In this document: one piece after another, positions 37,875 to 47,115 of the stretch | Layout: each line of letters begins with the position of its first letter | Numbering within the stretch: position 1 is the stretch's first letter | Source of the DNA: G963667855 sp963667855 | GTDB lineage: Bacteria; Planctomycetota; Phycisphaerae; UBA1845 | Assembly (NCBI GenBank): GCA_963667855.2 | Contig: CAXXKI010000006.1 | Location: 15,550-79,549 of the forward strand | DNA length: 64,000 bases | Direction of reading: 5' to 3' | Notes under the pieces: model-generated | Seen by the model: the letters and a program-made list of their open reading frames with translations, nothing else | The model's database searches: none | Told to the model about the DNA's origin: nothing | Translations under genes and position numbers: made by a program

Positions 37875-38471
37875 TCAGACTTCCAGAAAAAACGTATCAT
37901 CAGCCAACAGACCGTCCAACTCATCACCGATGGCCTCTATCTCTGACGAGTATTCATCGTAATTTCCAGGCAGAACGAGCAGAGAATCGGAAAACTCCTC
38001 CAGATCGGTACTCAAATCGGAGAATTCGTCATCCAGCTTCGTAGTTGGAGGCGAAGCGAGAACGGTTTCGAAATCTTCGAATATCCAGTTACTCTCATTC
38101 CGCCCGGAACGTTCGACAGTCCAAAAAACGGGAGTAACACATATAGCCAGAACCGCAGCCGCGGCCAACGCTCCCAAAACACCTCGCCGGTAACCCAAAT
38201 AAAGCCATTGTTTTGCAGGTTTCCCGCCAATAACAGGCTCGCGCCGCCGCAACTCCTCCCGGACAGCGATTTTTACATCTACAAGCGTCTCTGGCGAAAC
38301 GGTGTTGGACTCTCCCGTCAACAGTTGCTTTTCCTGAACCTCTATACGTAATCTGAACTTCAGATTCTCGAATAACTCTCCACATGGTTCCGGAAAAGCC
38401 TGCATGGTGGAATCAAACCATGCCTCCCCCGTCTCGATTTCAGCCAGTATTTTCTTATCTTCGTCGTTCAT
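37875..38471 (-). CDS. Probable anti-sigma factor, single membrane helix
   Basis: The 198-residue protein has a cytoplasmic N-terminal part of about 95 residues, one membrane helix (GVLGALAAAAVLAICVTPVFW, about 97-117) and an acidic periplasmic tail with FSDLSTDLEEFSDSLLVLPG. No HxxxCxxC zinc motif is present. The topology and position, 27 bases after the ECF sigma gene, support an anti-sigma role. The C-terminal domain is very acidic and might bind the basic downstream protein. Confidence 0.7.
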   Translation of the reverse strand: MNDEDKKILAEIETGEAWFDSTMQAFPEPCGELFENLKFRLRIEVQEKQLLTGESNTVSPETLVDVKIAVREELRRREPVIGGKPAKQWLYLGYRRGVLGALAAAAVLAICVTPVFWTVERSGRNESNWIFEDFETVLASPPTTKLDDEFSDLSTDLEEFSDSLLVLPGNYDEYSSEIEAIGDELDGLLADDTFFLEV

Positions 38472-38498
38472 TTCGCTAAAACCGCTTTCGCATCAGTT

Positions 38499-39074
38499 TT
38501 AATCGTCACTCAATAACTCTCTCAGCTTGGCAAGTCCTCGATGAGCTCTGGCCAAGGCCGTTCCCAGCGGAGTACCCATGGCCTCGGCAATCTCGGCGAA
38601 CGAAAGATCCGAGAAGTGACGAAGCATAATCACCTCCCGTTCGGCCGGTGATATTTCAGCCAGGGCTCTCTGCATGGCATCTACTTCCTCCTTCAAGATA
38701 AGAGGCGTTTCCGGAGCCGGCTGTTTCAAATCGGCAATAGCAACCCAATCCCGGCGATCATCTTCGGACGGTTTACTGTCAATTGAGTGCTCATAGCCTT
38801 TACGAACAGCCCGCCTTAATCGATCCCGAGCCAGATTGGTCCCGATGCGAAATAACCACCCTTCAAAACGACTATCGTGTTTATAGGACGAAATAGTGCG
38901 GACGACCCTTAAAAAGAGTTCCTGCAGAAGATCGTCGGCATCGGCCACCGAGCCTGTAAGGCGGTAAAGATAGGCGTGCAACCGTCTCCCGTAGGTATCG
39001 ACGAGAATGTCGAACGCATCGGGATCACCGTTTTGAGCGCGTCCTATAATGTCAGCCAGCTCACCGTGGTCCAT
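38499..39074 (-). CDS. ECF-type RNA polymerase sigma factor
   Basis: The 191-residue protein has sigma region 2 (AFDILVDTYGRRLHAYLYRLTGSVADADDLLQELFLRV, residues about 20-60) and region 4 (ISPAEREVIMLRHFSDLSFAEIAEAMGTPLGTALARAHRGLAKLRELL, about 135-185). ECF sigma factors redirect RNA polymerase on envelope or stress signals. It is the first gene of a three-gene unit with a probable anti-sigma factor and an exported helical protein. The linker between the regions is long (about 45 residues, with SIDSKPSEDDRRD). Confidence 0.92.
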   Translation of the reverse strand: MDHGELADIIGRAQNGDPDAFDILVDTYGRRLHAYLYRLTGSVADADDLLQELFLRVVRTISSYKHDSRFEGWLFRIGTNLARDRLRRAVRKGYEHSIDSKPSEDDRRDWVAIADLKQPAPETPLILKEEVDAMQRALAEISPAEREVIMLRHFSDLSFAEIAEAMGTPLGTALARAHRGLAKLRELLSDD

Positions 39075-39182
39075 CAGACTCCTCTATCAGTAATCTAAAC
39101 GTCTGTTGCCACATTCGATTGCACTTTTTTTACAACTTTCTTGATCAAAGTGGGAAAAAATAGCTTTAATCACTCCATAGGG

Positions 39183-39210
39183 TTGCAATAGTCAGCGTTA
39201 GCCGTATATT
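39183..39210 (+). promoter_or_regulatory. Sigma70-type promoter for rpmB
   Basis: TTGCAA at 39183-39188 and TATATT at 39205-39210 are separated by 16 bases and lie 49 bases upstream of the rpmB ATG. The match is by eye only. Confidence 0.5.
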
Positions 39211-39258
39211 TACGAGGCTCTACCCGAGTTTGGGGAGCTAAAGTGTTGGAGGAAAAAA

Positions 39259-39534
39259 ATGGCTCGCGAATGCTACTTCTTAGGAAAGAAAACCCACGCA
39301 GGTAACTCTATTGCCCGCCGTGGTAAATTGAAACGTCTCGGCGGTGTCGGTATCAAAACCACCGGTATTACAAAGAGAAAGTTCAAAGCCAATATCCAGC
39401 GCGTTCGTGCGGTGGTTGATGGTAAGGTATGCCGGATCAAGGTATCGGCCAAGGCTATTCGCATGGGACTGGTTGTTAAACCGCCCAAGCGCGATTGGAA
39501 GCCCGGCGAAGCCAAAGCTGCGTCCGCCGAATAA
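39259..39534 (+). CDS. rpmB: 50S ribosomal protein bL28
   Basis: The 91-residue basic protein starts MARECYFLGKKTHAGNSIARRG and continues KFKANIQRVRAVVDGKVCRIKVSAKAIR, the bL28 consensus. One zinc-ligand-like Cys pair is absent, so it is probably the zinc-free form. GGAGG lies seven bases before the ATG. A terminator follows, so the gene is probably transcribed alone. Confidence 0.96.
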   Translation: MARECYFLGKKTHAGNSIARRGKLKRLGGVGIKTTGITKRKFKANIQRVRAVVDGKVCRIKVSAKAIRMGLVVKPPKRDWKPGEAKAASAE

Positions 39535-39583
39535 ATACAATAAACCTGGTCTTGCGACCCGGCTCAATCCCACGGAAACTATC

Positions 39584-39617
39584 AGCGAGGTCAGCTCCGG
39601 CTACCTCGCTTTTTTTG
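39584..39617 (+). terminator. Rho-independent terminator after rpmB
   Basis: The stem AGCGAGGT/ACCTCGCT (loop of 11 bases) is followed by a run of T residues and separates rpmB from gatC. Confidence 0.88.
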
Positions 39618-39669
39618 ATTTTCAAACGCTTGATGCTCGACGATGGCTGCGGCCAAAGGAAACCAAGTG

Positions 39670-39975
39670 ATGGCAGAAACGATAAACGAAGATACTGTCC
39701 GGCATATCGCCACACTAAGCAGGCTCAAACTATCAGACGAAGAGGTACAGGAGTTTACCGAGGAACTTACGGCGATCCTGTCCTACATTAACCAGCTGGA
39801 AGAGGTAGACGTAACCAATGTTGAGCCTACCGCACACGCTATAGCTGTCAGCAACGTCCTTCGAGCAGATGAGATCAAACCTTCGCTCGCCCAGGAAAAG
39901 GCATTGGCCAACGCCCCCGCTCGCGAGGGTTCGTTTTTCAAAGTCCCCAAGGTACTGGATCAGGATACAGTTTGA
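39670..39975 (+). CDS. gatC: Asp/Glu-tRNA amidotransferase subunit C
   Basis: This 101-residue subunit stabilises GatA in the GatCAB complex, which converts Asp-tRNA(Asn) and Glu-tRNA(Gln). The pattern VRHIATLSRLKLSDEEVQEFTEELTAILSYINQLEEVD and the ending REGSFFKVPKVLD are typical. AAAGGAAA precedes the ATG at 39670. gatA follows 52 bases on, so the two are an operon; gatB is not in the window. Confidence 0.95.
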   Translation: MAETINEDTVRHIATLSRLKLSDEEVQEFTEELTAILSYINQLEEVDVTNVEPTAHAIAVSNVLRADEIKPSLAQEKALANAPAREGSFFKVPKVLDQDTV

Positions 39976-40027
39976 TTAGGCGATAATTCGAACGTCAATT
40001 GGCACTTTCCACCATACGGTCGATTCC

Positions 40028-41473
40028 ATGCAAAACATAAAAGAGATAACCAAAAGAGTATTGGGCGGAAAAATATCGGCAGTTGAAACTGTAAACGAAG
40101 CCTTGCGAGTAATTGACGAGAAAAACAAGTCGCTTGGAGCGTTTACCGCAATCCACCACGAGCAGGCTATTCAACGGGCAAAGGAAGTTGACGAATCGAT
40201 AAGCAAGGGTAACCAGAATCTACCGCTGGCCGGCATACCAGTAGCATTAAAGGATAATATGTGCCTTTCGACGGGGACTACCACCTGCGGTTCGGAAATA
40301 CTGCGCAATTACCAGGCACCGTATGATTGCCATGTAGCATCGCTACTGGAAAAATCGGGGGCGGTCATTGTAGGCAAAACCAACATGGACGAATTCGCCA
40401 TGGGTTCCAGCACCGAGACCAACTCCGCACTGACCACAAAAAACCCCTGGGATCTTGAGCGGGTTCCGGGCGGGTCATCAGGCGGATCGGCCGTTGCGGT
40501 CGCTTCCGGCATGACCCCGATTGCCCTGGGCAGTGATACCGGCGGTTCGATCAGGCAACCGGCCGCTTTCACCGGAGTTGTTGGATTGAAACCGACCTAC
40601 GGCCGAGTGTCTCGTTATGGTCTGGTAGCCTATGGCAGCAGTCTGGATCAGATAGGTCCTTTCACGCGCTCCGCAGAGGACGCGGCCACCGTCTTGTCGG
40701 TTATCTCGGGTAAGGATGACAGGGATTCAACAAGCGTCGACCGACCGGTTCCGGATTATGCCAATGACCTGGATCAGCCTCTCAAAGGTACTCGCATAGG
40801 CATTGCCCAGGAGTATTTCGGAGAGGGGCTCGACGAAGAGACGCGTTCGGCGGTCAACCAGGCGATAGACACTCTTCGTAGCGAGGGTGCGGAAATCGTG
40901 GAATTTGAGCTTCGTCACATGAAGTACGGAATCGCCTGTTACTATATCATCGCCACAGCGGAAGCTTCCAGCAATCTCGCCCGCTACGATGGTGTGCATT
41001 ACGGATATCGAGCGGATAACCCGGACGATGTCATAGACCTTTATTCAAAAACAAGAGCTGAGGGTTTTGGTTCAGAGGTTAAACGCCGGATAATGCTGGG
41101 AACATACGCGTTATCAAGCGGTTATTACGACGCGTATTATCTTCGGGCGATGAAAGTTCGCACGCTACTGCGCCGCGATTTTGAGGCGGCGTTCGAAAAG
41201 GTGGACGTACTGTGTTGCCCGGTAGCCCCGACAACCGCGTTCAAGCTGGGTGAGAAGCTGAACGACCCCCTGGCAATGTACCTCGCGGATGTATACACGA
41301 TTTCGGCGAACCTGGCCGGTATTCCCGCGGTAAGTATTCCCTGCGGTTTTGATTCGCAAAACCTTCCCATAGGTCTGCAGTTGATGGGCAGCCCGTTTTC
41401 GGAAGGGAAACTTCTTTCGGTCGCACATCAATACCAATTATTGACCGACTTTCATACGCGGAATCCCGAGTAA
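40028..41473 (+). CDS. gatA: Asp/Glu-tRNA amidotransferase subunit A
   Basis: The 481-residue amidase subunit releases ammonia from glutamine for tRNA amidation. The Ser-cisSer-Lys triad motifs are visible: KDNMCLSTGTTTC (Lys), GGSSGGSAVAVASG (cis-Ser) and SDTGGSIRQPAAFTG (nucleophile region). The remaining length and the C-terminal IPCGF/GLQLMG blocks fit GatA. It follows gatC on the same strand. Confidence 0.96.
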   Translation: MQNIKEITKRVLGGKISAVETVNEALRVIDEKNKSLGAFTAIHHEQAIQRAKEVDESISKGNQNLPLAGIPVALKDNMCLSTGTTTCGSEILRNYQAPYDCHVASLLEKSGAVIVGKTNMDEFAMGSSTETNSALTTKNPWDLERVPGGSSGGSAVAVASGMTPIALGSDTGGSIRQPAAFTGVVGLKPTYGRVSRYGLVAYGSSLDQIGPFTRSAEDAATVLSVISGKDDRDSTSVDRPVPDYANDLDQPLKGTRIGIAQEYFGEGLDEETRSAVNQAIDTLRSEGAEIVEFELRHMKYGIACYYIIATAEASSNLARYDGVHYGYRADNPDDVIDLYSKTRAEGFGSEVKRRIMLGTYALSSGYYDAYYLRAMKVRTLLRRDFEAAFEKVDVLCCPVAPTTAFKLGEKLNDPLAMYLADVYTISANLAGIPAVSIPCGFDSQNLPIGLQLMGSPFSEGKLLSVAHQYQLLTDFHTRNPE

Positions 41474-41506
41474 CGGGTGAACCAGGCATAGATGACGGAT
41501 TGAGTA

Positions 41507-42748
41507 ATGAGAGTTCGTGCCAAATATATTCTTGGTCCAGATTTCTCAATCGTGGAAAACGCAAGTCTGTCGTTTGAAAAAGGGGTCATCACTGAAATCG
41601 GGCGTGCCACTAACACGGATAAAGCGGACCTCGATTTTGAAGAATCCATAATCATTCCCGGCATGGTCAACGGCCATACGCACCTGGACCTTTGTTTTGC
41701 GGCAGGTAGAGTTCCTGTAACCGGTTCGTTCACCCACTGGCTCGGCGGAGTGTTGCGGGAGATACGCGCAGGTAACGATAATCCCGAGCAGGTTGAACAG
41801 GGAGTTGTAGACGGCTTGAAGCAAAGTATCAAAGCCGGAGTCACTTTACTGGGCGATATAGCCCGTTCACCTCAATCCACCAGGTTTACAATATCGAAAG
41901 TACCTTTCCGACCTGCAATTGTCTCGTTCGGTGAAGTTATAGCCCTTGGCAATATCAGGGAAGCAGCCACTTCTCGCATTGCGGCGGCTTTTGATGCAAA
42001 TTGCACGGACGATACGCTCCGAATTGGCGTTTCACCTCATGCCCCGTATTCTGTTGAGCCGAGTATTCTGTCAAAAATAGCTACACATGCAGAGGAATTG
42101 AATGTTCCAATCTGTAGCCATGCGGCGGAAACGGTTTCAGAAGAGGAGTTTCTCTTGAACGGTACCGGGGAATTCGCAACCTACTTCCAGGGGCTTGGCA
42201 TAATTGATCAGGAGTTTGAACCGGCCGGTAAAAGATCGATAAAGCTACTGGCTGAAACGGGAAATTTAACTCTACATACGATCCTGGCTCATGCGAATTA
42301 CGTAGATGAAACCGATATTGATCTGCTGAATGAGACGGGTACGAGCGTAGTATTCTGCCCCCGAACTCATGCCGCGTTCGGGCATGAACCTCACCCATTC
42401 AAATCAATGCTGGCCAAAGGCGTAAACGTGTGCCTGGGAACAGACAGCCTGGCCAGTACCCCGAATCTTTCCATCCTGGAGGAGATGCGATTCGTATACA
42501 AGGATAATCCGGATTTGCCTTTAACCACGATCATGAAAATGGGTACAGAATTCGGAGCACGAGCCCTTGGCTTTTACCCGGAAACCGGAACATTACAGCA
42601 GAGCAAAAAGGCGAATTTCGCCGTGATTCCCCTTGCTCCTCGCGGCAATGTCGCCCCACTGGAAAACATTCTCACAAGCAGTGAGAATCCTTGCACCTGC
42701 TTCATTAATGGTGAAAACGCAACGGCAATTACGGATAATCCCGACTGA
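41507..42748 (+). CDS. Amidohydrolase family (TatD/ADA-like) deaminase
   Basis: The 413-residue metal hydrolase of the cytosine/aminofutalosine/S-adenosylhomocysteine deaminase type has all metal ligands: HTHLDL near residue 60, His in CSHAAETVSEEEF, His in LHTILAHANY, and Asp in GTDSLASTPNLSILEEMRF. The block SPHAPYSV is shared with purine-ring deaminases. The SAH/5'-deoxyadenosine or aminofutalosine deaminases are the nearest functional guesses, but the sequence does not settle the substrate. It begins 33 bases after gatA on the same strand. Confidence 0.82.
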   Translation: MRVRAKYILGPDFSIVENASLSFEKGVITEIGRATNTDKADLDFEESIIIPGMVNGHTHLDLCFAAGRVPVTGSFTHWLGGVLREIRAGNDNPEQVEQGVVDGLKQSIKAGVTLLGDIARSPQSTRFTISKVPFRPAIVSFGEVIALGNIREAATSRIAAAFDANCTDDTLRIGVSPHAPYSVEPSILSKIATHAEELNVPICSHAAETVSEEEFLLNGTGEFATYFQGLGIIDQEFEPAGKRSIKLLAETGNLTLHTILAHANYVDETDIDLLNETGTSVVFCPRTHAAFGHEPHPFKSMLAKGVNVCLGTDSLASTPNLSILEEMRFVYKDNPDLPLTTIMKMGTEFGARALGFYPETGTLQQSKKANFAVIPLAPRGNVAPLENILTSSENPCTCFINGENATAITDNPD

Positions 42749-42789
42749 CGGGCCATCTGCTTAAGGCTGCCTTTACGAGCTAACGAAAG

Positions 42790-44205
42790 TTACGAATCGT
42801 CTCGCTCGTCTTTCGCAGCTACCAGCCGCTCCTCGCGATCCATTATCCAGAATTTCCGCAGAGCAATCATGGACAGAGTTATGGAGACAAGAAATACTCC
42901 AAGGCCGAACCCGTTCCAGATCACTATCCCCACGAAGGGCATGATAAGCCCCCGCAAACCGGTCAAGGAAACGTGTATGCCCATATACATTTCCGCATCG
43001 TCGCTCTTGGCAAAATGCAAATGGCCGAGATTCCAGGCTATTGCCCCACCACCTGCGCACACCCCTCGGCCAATTGCTAAACAGGCGAACAGGATGACCG
43101 CCCAAACCACGTAGTTCGCACCGATCGAGTCGGAAAAGAACACAACCGCCGCGCCGCAAGCGCCGAGGATATTGGTTATCAACCAGCAGGTGCCGTTTAT
43201 CACACGAAACCGGACCACCCCCACCCGGTCGTAATAGGCGGCAAAACGGGGCATGGTTCCCAAGCGAACGAGCATGGGTAATGCTTCCAGCAGAACGACG
43301 CTTATCCAATAAACAGCCGACATGTTCGCCAGCAGATGATTGGTAAGAATGACTATCACCACGGTTCGGAGAATAAGATTACCACACCCGGTATACATCT
43401 GGGCTATGCAGTATTTCCGAAAGGTCTCGTCAACCCGCAGTATACGAAAGGCGTTTTTAAAAATAGCTCCGGGAGAAACGGCATCCAGTAAACTGACCGG
43501 TTTGACAAGGTTTTCCGCGACAGAATCAGGTTCGGCTCGCCGGGCCAACTCCGCGTCCTCCCCACGAACATGGGTCTTACCTATAAACCATAATGAGCAA
43601 ACGCCCAGCAAAGCGAAAATCGGGTATACCCAACGATAGTAATCTGGATTATGATCGAAAACACGGGCGATCAGAGCCACTACCAGCAGATAAACCATGC
43701 TACGGGCAATCTGCAGCCTGGCGACAATTCGCCCGCGATGTTTTTGCGGATAATTGGATTTCCACAACGCCGATCTTACGGTAACGACACCTGTCAGGAA
43801 GAACTGGGCAACACCCATCAGCACGATAAAAGCTACCGTACCGCCGGCGGTCAAAGGAACCATTCCTCCCAGGGCAAGAAGAGTAACAGCCCCTGAAGCG
43901 CAAAGTGTAAAGATCCGTACTTTCCGCCGCCCCACACACACTAATCCCCAAAAAAGACTGGTCATATAAGCGGCCAGCGGTGTGGTCGCCGCGATATTGA
44001 TAAGTAACTCGCTGGCATTGAATGTTTTTGCCACAACCACAGCGGCTAGGGAGCCTTCGAGCATAGCCGCCACCGCAGCCCACAGAAGCATGTGCCGCAT
44101 CTCATAGTAATAATTACGTCTGGCGAGAAACGGGATTTTCTGATTACTCGTGGAATCCAAGCAATGCCCCTTGTTACTTCTTACTGAACCGCTTCCATCT
44201 ATCAC
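42790..44205 (-). CDS. Major facilitator superfamily permease
   Basis: The 471-residue protein has about 12 hydrophobic segments, with PQKHRGRIVARLQIARSMVYLLV in the loop after helix 4 and a charged central loop (HVRGEDAELARRAEPDSVAE). Those traits fit an MFS carrier. No substrate can be inferred. The start is uncertain: the GTG at 44205 gives a 35-residue cytoplasmic N-terminus, and an ATG at 44100 is the alternative. Neither has a clear ribosome site. It is convergent with the amidohydrolase gene and divergent from the glycosyltransferase cluster. Confidence 0.8.
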   Translation of the reverse strand: MIDGSGSVRSNKGHCLDSTSNQKIPFLARRNYYYEMRHMLLWAAVAAMLEGSLAAVVVAKTFNASELLINIAATTPLAAYMTSLFWGLVCVGRRKVRIFTLCASGAVTLLALGGMVPLTAGGTVAFIVLMGVAQFFLTGVVTVRSALWKSNYPQKHRGRIVARLQIARSMVYLLVVALIARVFDHNPDYYRWVYPIFALLGVCSLWFIGKTHVRGEDAELARRAEPDSVAENLVKPVSLLDAVSPGAIFKNAFRILRVDETFRKYCIAQMYTGCGNLILRTVVIVILTNHLLANMSAVYWISVVLLEALPMLVRLGTMPRFAAYYDRVGVVRFRVINGTCWLITNILGACGAAVVFFSDSIGANYVVWAVILFACLAIGRGVCAGGGAIAWNLGHLHFAKSDDAEMYMGIHVSLTGLRGLIMPFVGIVIWNGFGLGVFLVSITLSMIALRKFWIMDREERLVAAKDERDDS

Positions 44206-44804
44206 AAATACACAACATTAACTGTTACTCTTTGAAACCAGGTAAAGGTATTTGTCAAGAGCGGTGGATTCGGCGAACACCTCCCCCGCGTGTATTCTTT
44301 AAGTGTACTGATCTAATCCCAGTATAATGGCTTAACTTTTCCTCTAACCAACCTAAATGGGCTCGCGTATCATCGGTATATCATCTTGCCAAATTACACA
44401 ATAATCCTTAACCTTATAAATACTCGACAGTTAAACGCGGGAACGGTGTGAACGGAGTTATCCATCGCGACCATTGTTGGGCGTGGTTGTCGATCAATAC
44501 CTCCGTACAGTCTCAGCTATTTCCGGTAGAGCCACTCCATTTCCAGAGCCATCGCTGTCGATGAGGAGATATAGGACCTCGTTGGCTGTCTTTGTACAGA
44601 AAAGTATCCAGCGATTCCGTTCGCTTTGGCAACGAGGAAAACCGAACGCGCGTCCAATCGCGTTCGAGACACGTTACCCAGTGCAGGGGCCAACACTAGC
44701 AGGGTATTTGTTTCAATGTTTTTGGTTCTGGTAACGTCATTAAAGGCTGGATTCAGATAGTGCTGCACAGATATAGAATCTGAGTCTCATCTGGATGGTG
44801 GTCA
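44206..44804. other. Divergent regulatory region
   Basis: About 600 bases lie between the MFS gene and the glycan cluster. A TATAAT at 44323-44328 on the plus strand is a good -10 box, but the -35 sequence 17 bases upstream is weak. Short open frames here show no known motif. It probably holds the promoter of the glycosyltransferase-GH130 cluster. Confidence 0.5.
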
Positions 44805-47084
44805 ATGACAGAAGTTGAACAATGCAACGTCGGGCTGGTTTGCTCTTACGTACCGCGCAAATGCGGAATAGCCACGTTTTCGCATGACGTGGCCCGTTCA
44901 TTGGCAGAACACATTTTTCAAAAACCATTGGGTTCGAACGGACACATAAGCATAACAGCTCTTAATGATCGGGAAGGGTCTTACAGCTATGGTCCGGAGG
45001 TGATAGCGGAAATAGGACAACACCGACGAGACCACTATCGTAACGCGGCAGAACTGCTCAACGATTCCAAGATCGACGTAGTCTCCATTCAGCACGAATA
45101 CGGTCTTTTCGGAGGCGAAGACGGCGATTACCTGCTGGAGTTTCTCGATAGAGTGAACAAGCCGGTAGTCTCCACTCTGCATACTATCCTCAGCCAGCCG
45201 AGTGAAGGACAGCGAAACGTACTGCGTCGGGTTTGCGAACACAGCAGTCGGGTGGTGGTGATGGCAGACAGGGCGGTCAAGATCCTGGAAGAGGTCTACA
45301 ACGTCCCGCCGGAACGGATAGTGAAAATCCACCATGGTGTCCCCGACGTTCCCTTCGGCGATCGTGAACCGTTCAAAAAGAGATTCGGACTCGCCGGTCG
45401 CCCTATGATCCTCACCTTCGGACTGCTGGGACCGGGCAAGGGTATCGAATTGATGCTGGAAGCAATTGCAAAAGTGGTACCGCATCATCCGGACATTGCC
45501 TACGTAATCCTCGGAGTTACCCACCCTGGAGTTCGTCGTGAATCGGGAGAATCATACCGATTATCACTGGAGAGTCGAGCGGTTGAATTGGGGATACAGA
45601 AAAACGTGCTGTTCCACAATCGTTACGTCTCCAACTCCGATCTCTGCGAATACTTGCAGGCAGCCGACCTGTACGCCACCCCCTATCCTGCAAAGGAACA
45701 AATAACATCCGGCACGCTGGCTTATGCCCTGGCTTCCGGAACGGCAATAATCTCCACCCCCTACTGGCATGCCCAGGAGCTACTGGCCGATGGGCGTGGA
45801 ATCCTCGTAGATTTTGGCGATGTAGATGGTTTTGCGGACGCGATCAGAAGTCTGCTGGCCGAACCGGAAAAACGGGAGCAAATCCAGAAGGCGGCATATG
45901 AATACGGCCGGCAGATGATCTGGGCGGAATCGGCCAGAAAATACAATACGACTTTCCGCGAAGTTGTCGGCGAATTTTCTGTAAAAGCCAAGAGGCTGGC
46001 GTCACAACGACGCGTCCTGCTGAGAATGTCACTGCCGGAAGTACGCGCCGACCATATGTATACAATGACCGACAGCACCGGTTTTCTGCAGCACGCGACC
46101 TACAGCCTGCCCGACCGTAACCACGGTTACTCCATCGACGACAACGCCAGGTCGCTTATCGTAACGGCGATGATGTGGTCTCTTTTTCAGGACGAAGCCG
46201 CCCTTCCATACTTGAAAACCTATCTCTCTTTCATACATTACGCGAAACCGGCCGGCGGCGGACGATTCCGTAACTTCATGTCCTATGACAGGAGATGGTA
46301 CGACCAGGACGGCAGTGACGACTGCCAGGGACGCGTCTTGTGGGCACTGGGTCATTTAACCTCGCACTCGCCGACAATTTCCATCAAATACCTGGCAACA
46401 GAGCTTTTTCAAGTTGGTTTTTCTCAAGTACACACGCTGTTATCACCGAGATCCTGGGCACTCAGCCTCCTCGGGCTGCATTATTTTCTGCGCGAATATC
46501 CAACGGACAGCAAAGCCCACAAGCACCTCGTTGAACTTTCCCAAAAACTCAATAACGCTTTTGCCAAAAACGAAACGGATGATTGGCCGTGGATAGAGGA
46601 TGCGGTCACTTATGACAACGGACGTATTCCCCAGGCTCTGATTATTGCCGGATACGTCCTTCAGGACCAGAAAATGGTCCAGCGCGGATTGAGAGCCCTG
46701 GAGTGGTTACTGGAAATACAAACCGGAGAAGGCGGCAACCTCTCGATAATAGGCAATCACGGCTGGTACCGCAAAGGAAATGAGCGTGCTGAATTCGACC
46801 AGCAGCCACTTGAGGCAGCCGCCCTGATCGGAGCCTGCAAAGCTGCTTACCGGGCATCCGGAGACTCGCGGTGGCTGGTGGAAATGAGACGTTGTTTCGA
46901 GTGGTACCTGGGACGCAACGATTGTGGAACTTCGCTGGTCGATTTCAAATCCCGCGGCTGCTTTGATGGATTGACAAAAGACGGTCCCAATCAGAACCAG
47001 GGAGCTGAATCCGTAGTGTCCTGGCTGATTTCTCTTTTAACCATGTATGAAATGCAGACCGGCGACGCGCCGGAAATAGGCTGA
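44805..47084 (+). CDS. GT4 glycosyltransferase fused to an alpha/alpha-toroid domain
   Basis: The 759-residue protein has a GT4 glycosyltransferase at residues 1-405: YVPRKCGIATFSHDVARSL (nucleotide-sugar N-domain), HEYGLFGGEDGDYLLEFL, LTFGLLGPGKGIELMLEAI, and the GT4 EX7E-like block YPAKEQITSGTLAYALASGTAI. After a linker, residues about 425-755 form a helical domain with WSLFQDEAALPYLKTYLSF, SDDCQGRVLWALGHLTSHSP and RWLVEMRRCFEWYLGRND, which looks like an alpha/alpha toroid as in GH-type or epimerase-type enzymes. No catalytic acid can be named with confidence. It starts the cluster with two GH130-type enzymes downstream on this strand and is inferred to build the glycan they act on. Confidence 0.8.
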   Translation: MTEVEQCNVGLVCSYVPRKCGIATFSHDVARSLAEHIFQKPLGSNGHISITALNDREGSYSYGPEVIAEIGQHRRDHYRNAAELLNDSKIDVVSIQHEYGLFGGEDGDYLLEFLDRVNKPVVSTLHTILSQPSEGQRNVLRRVCEHSSRVVVMADRAVKILEEVYNVPPERIVKIHHGVPDVPFGDREPFKKRFGLAGRPMILTFGLLGPGKGIELMLEAIAKVVPHHPDIAYVILGVTHPGVRRESGESYRLSLESRAVELGIQKNVLFHNRYVSNSDLCEYLQAADLYATPYPAKEQITSGTLAYALASGTAIISTPYWHAQELLADGRGILVDFGDVDGFADAIRSLLAEPEKREQIQKAAYEYGRQMIWAESARKYNTTFREVVGEFSVKAKRLASQRRVLLRMSLPEVRADHMYTMTDSTGFLQHATYSLPDRNHGYSIDDNARSLIVTAMMWSLFQDEAALPYLKTYLSFIHYAKPAGGGRFRNFMSYDRRWYDQDGSDDCQGRVLWALGHLTSHSPTISIKYLATELFQVGFSQVHTLLSPRSWALSLLGLHYFLREYPTDSKAHKHLVELSQKLNNAFAKNETDDWPWIEDAVTYDNGRIPQALIIAGYVLQDQKMVQRGLRALEWLLEIQTGEGGNLSIIGNHGWYRKGNERAEFDQQPLEAAALIGACKAAYRASGDSRWLVEMRRCFEWYLGRNDCGTSLVDFKSRGCFDGLTKDGPNQNQGAESVVSWLISLLTMYEMQTGDAPEIG

Positions 47085-47115
47085 GTTCAGCCGCAACGAG
47101 TGGAAGGCTCGCATA

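Noticed and set aside
42773..43309. A second 178-codon frame within the MFS gene.
   Set aside because: It is an overlapping frame of the same strand; the MFS frame alone has conserved membrane helices.
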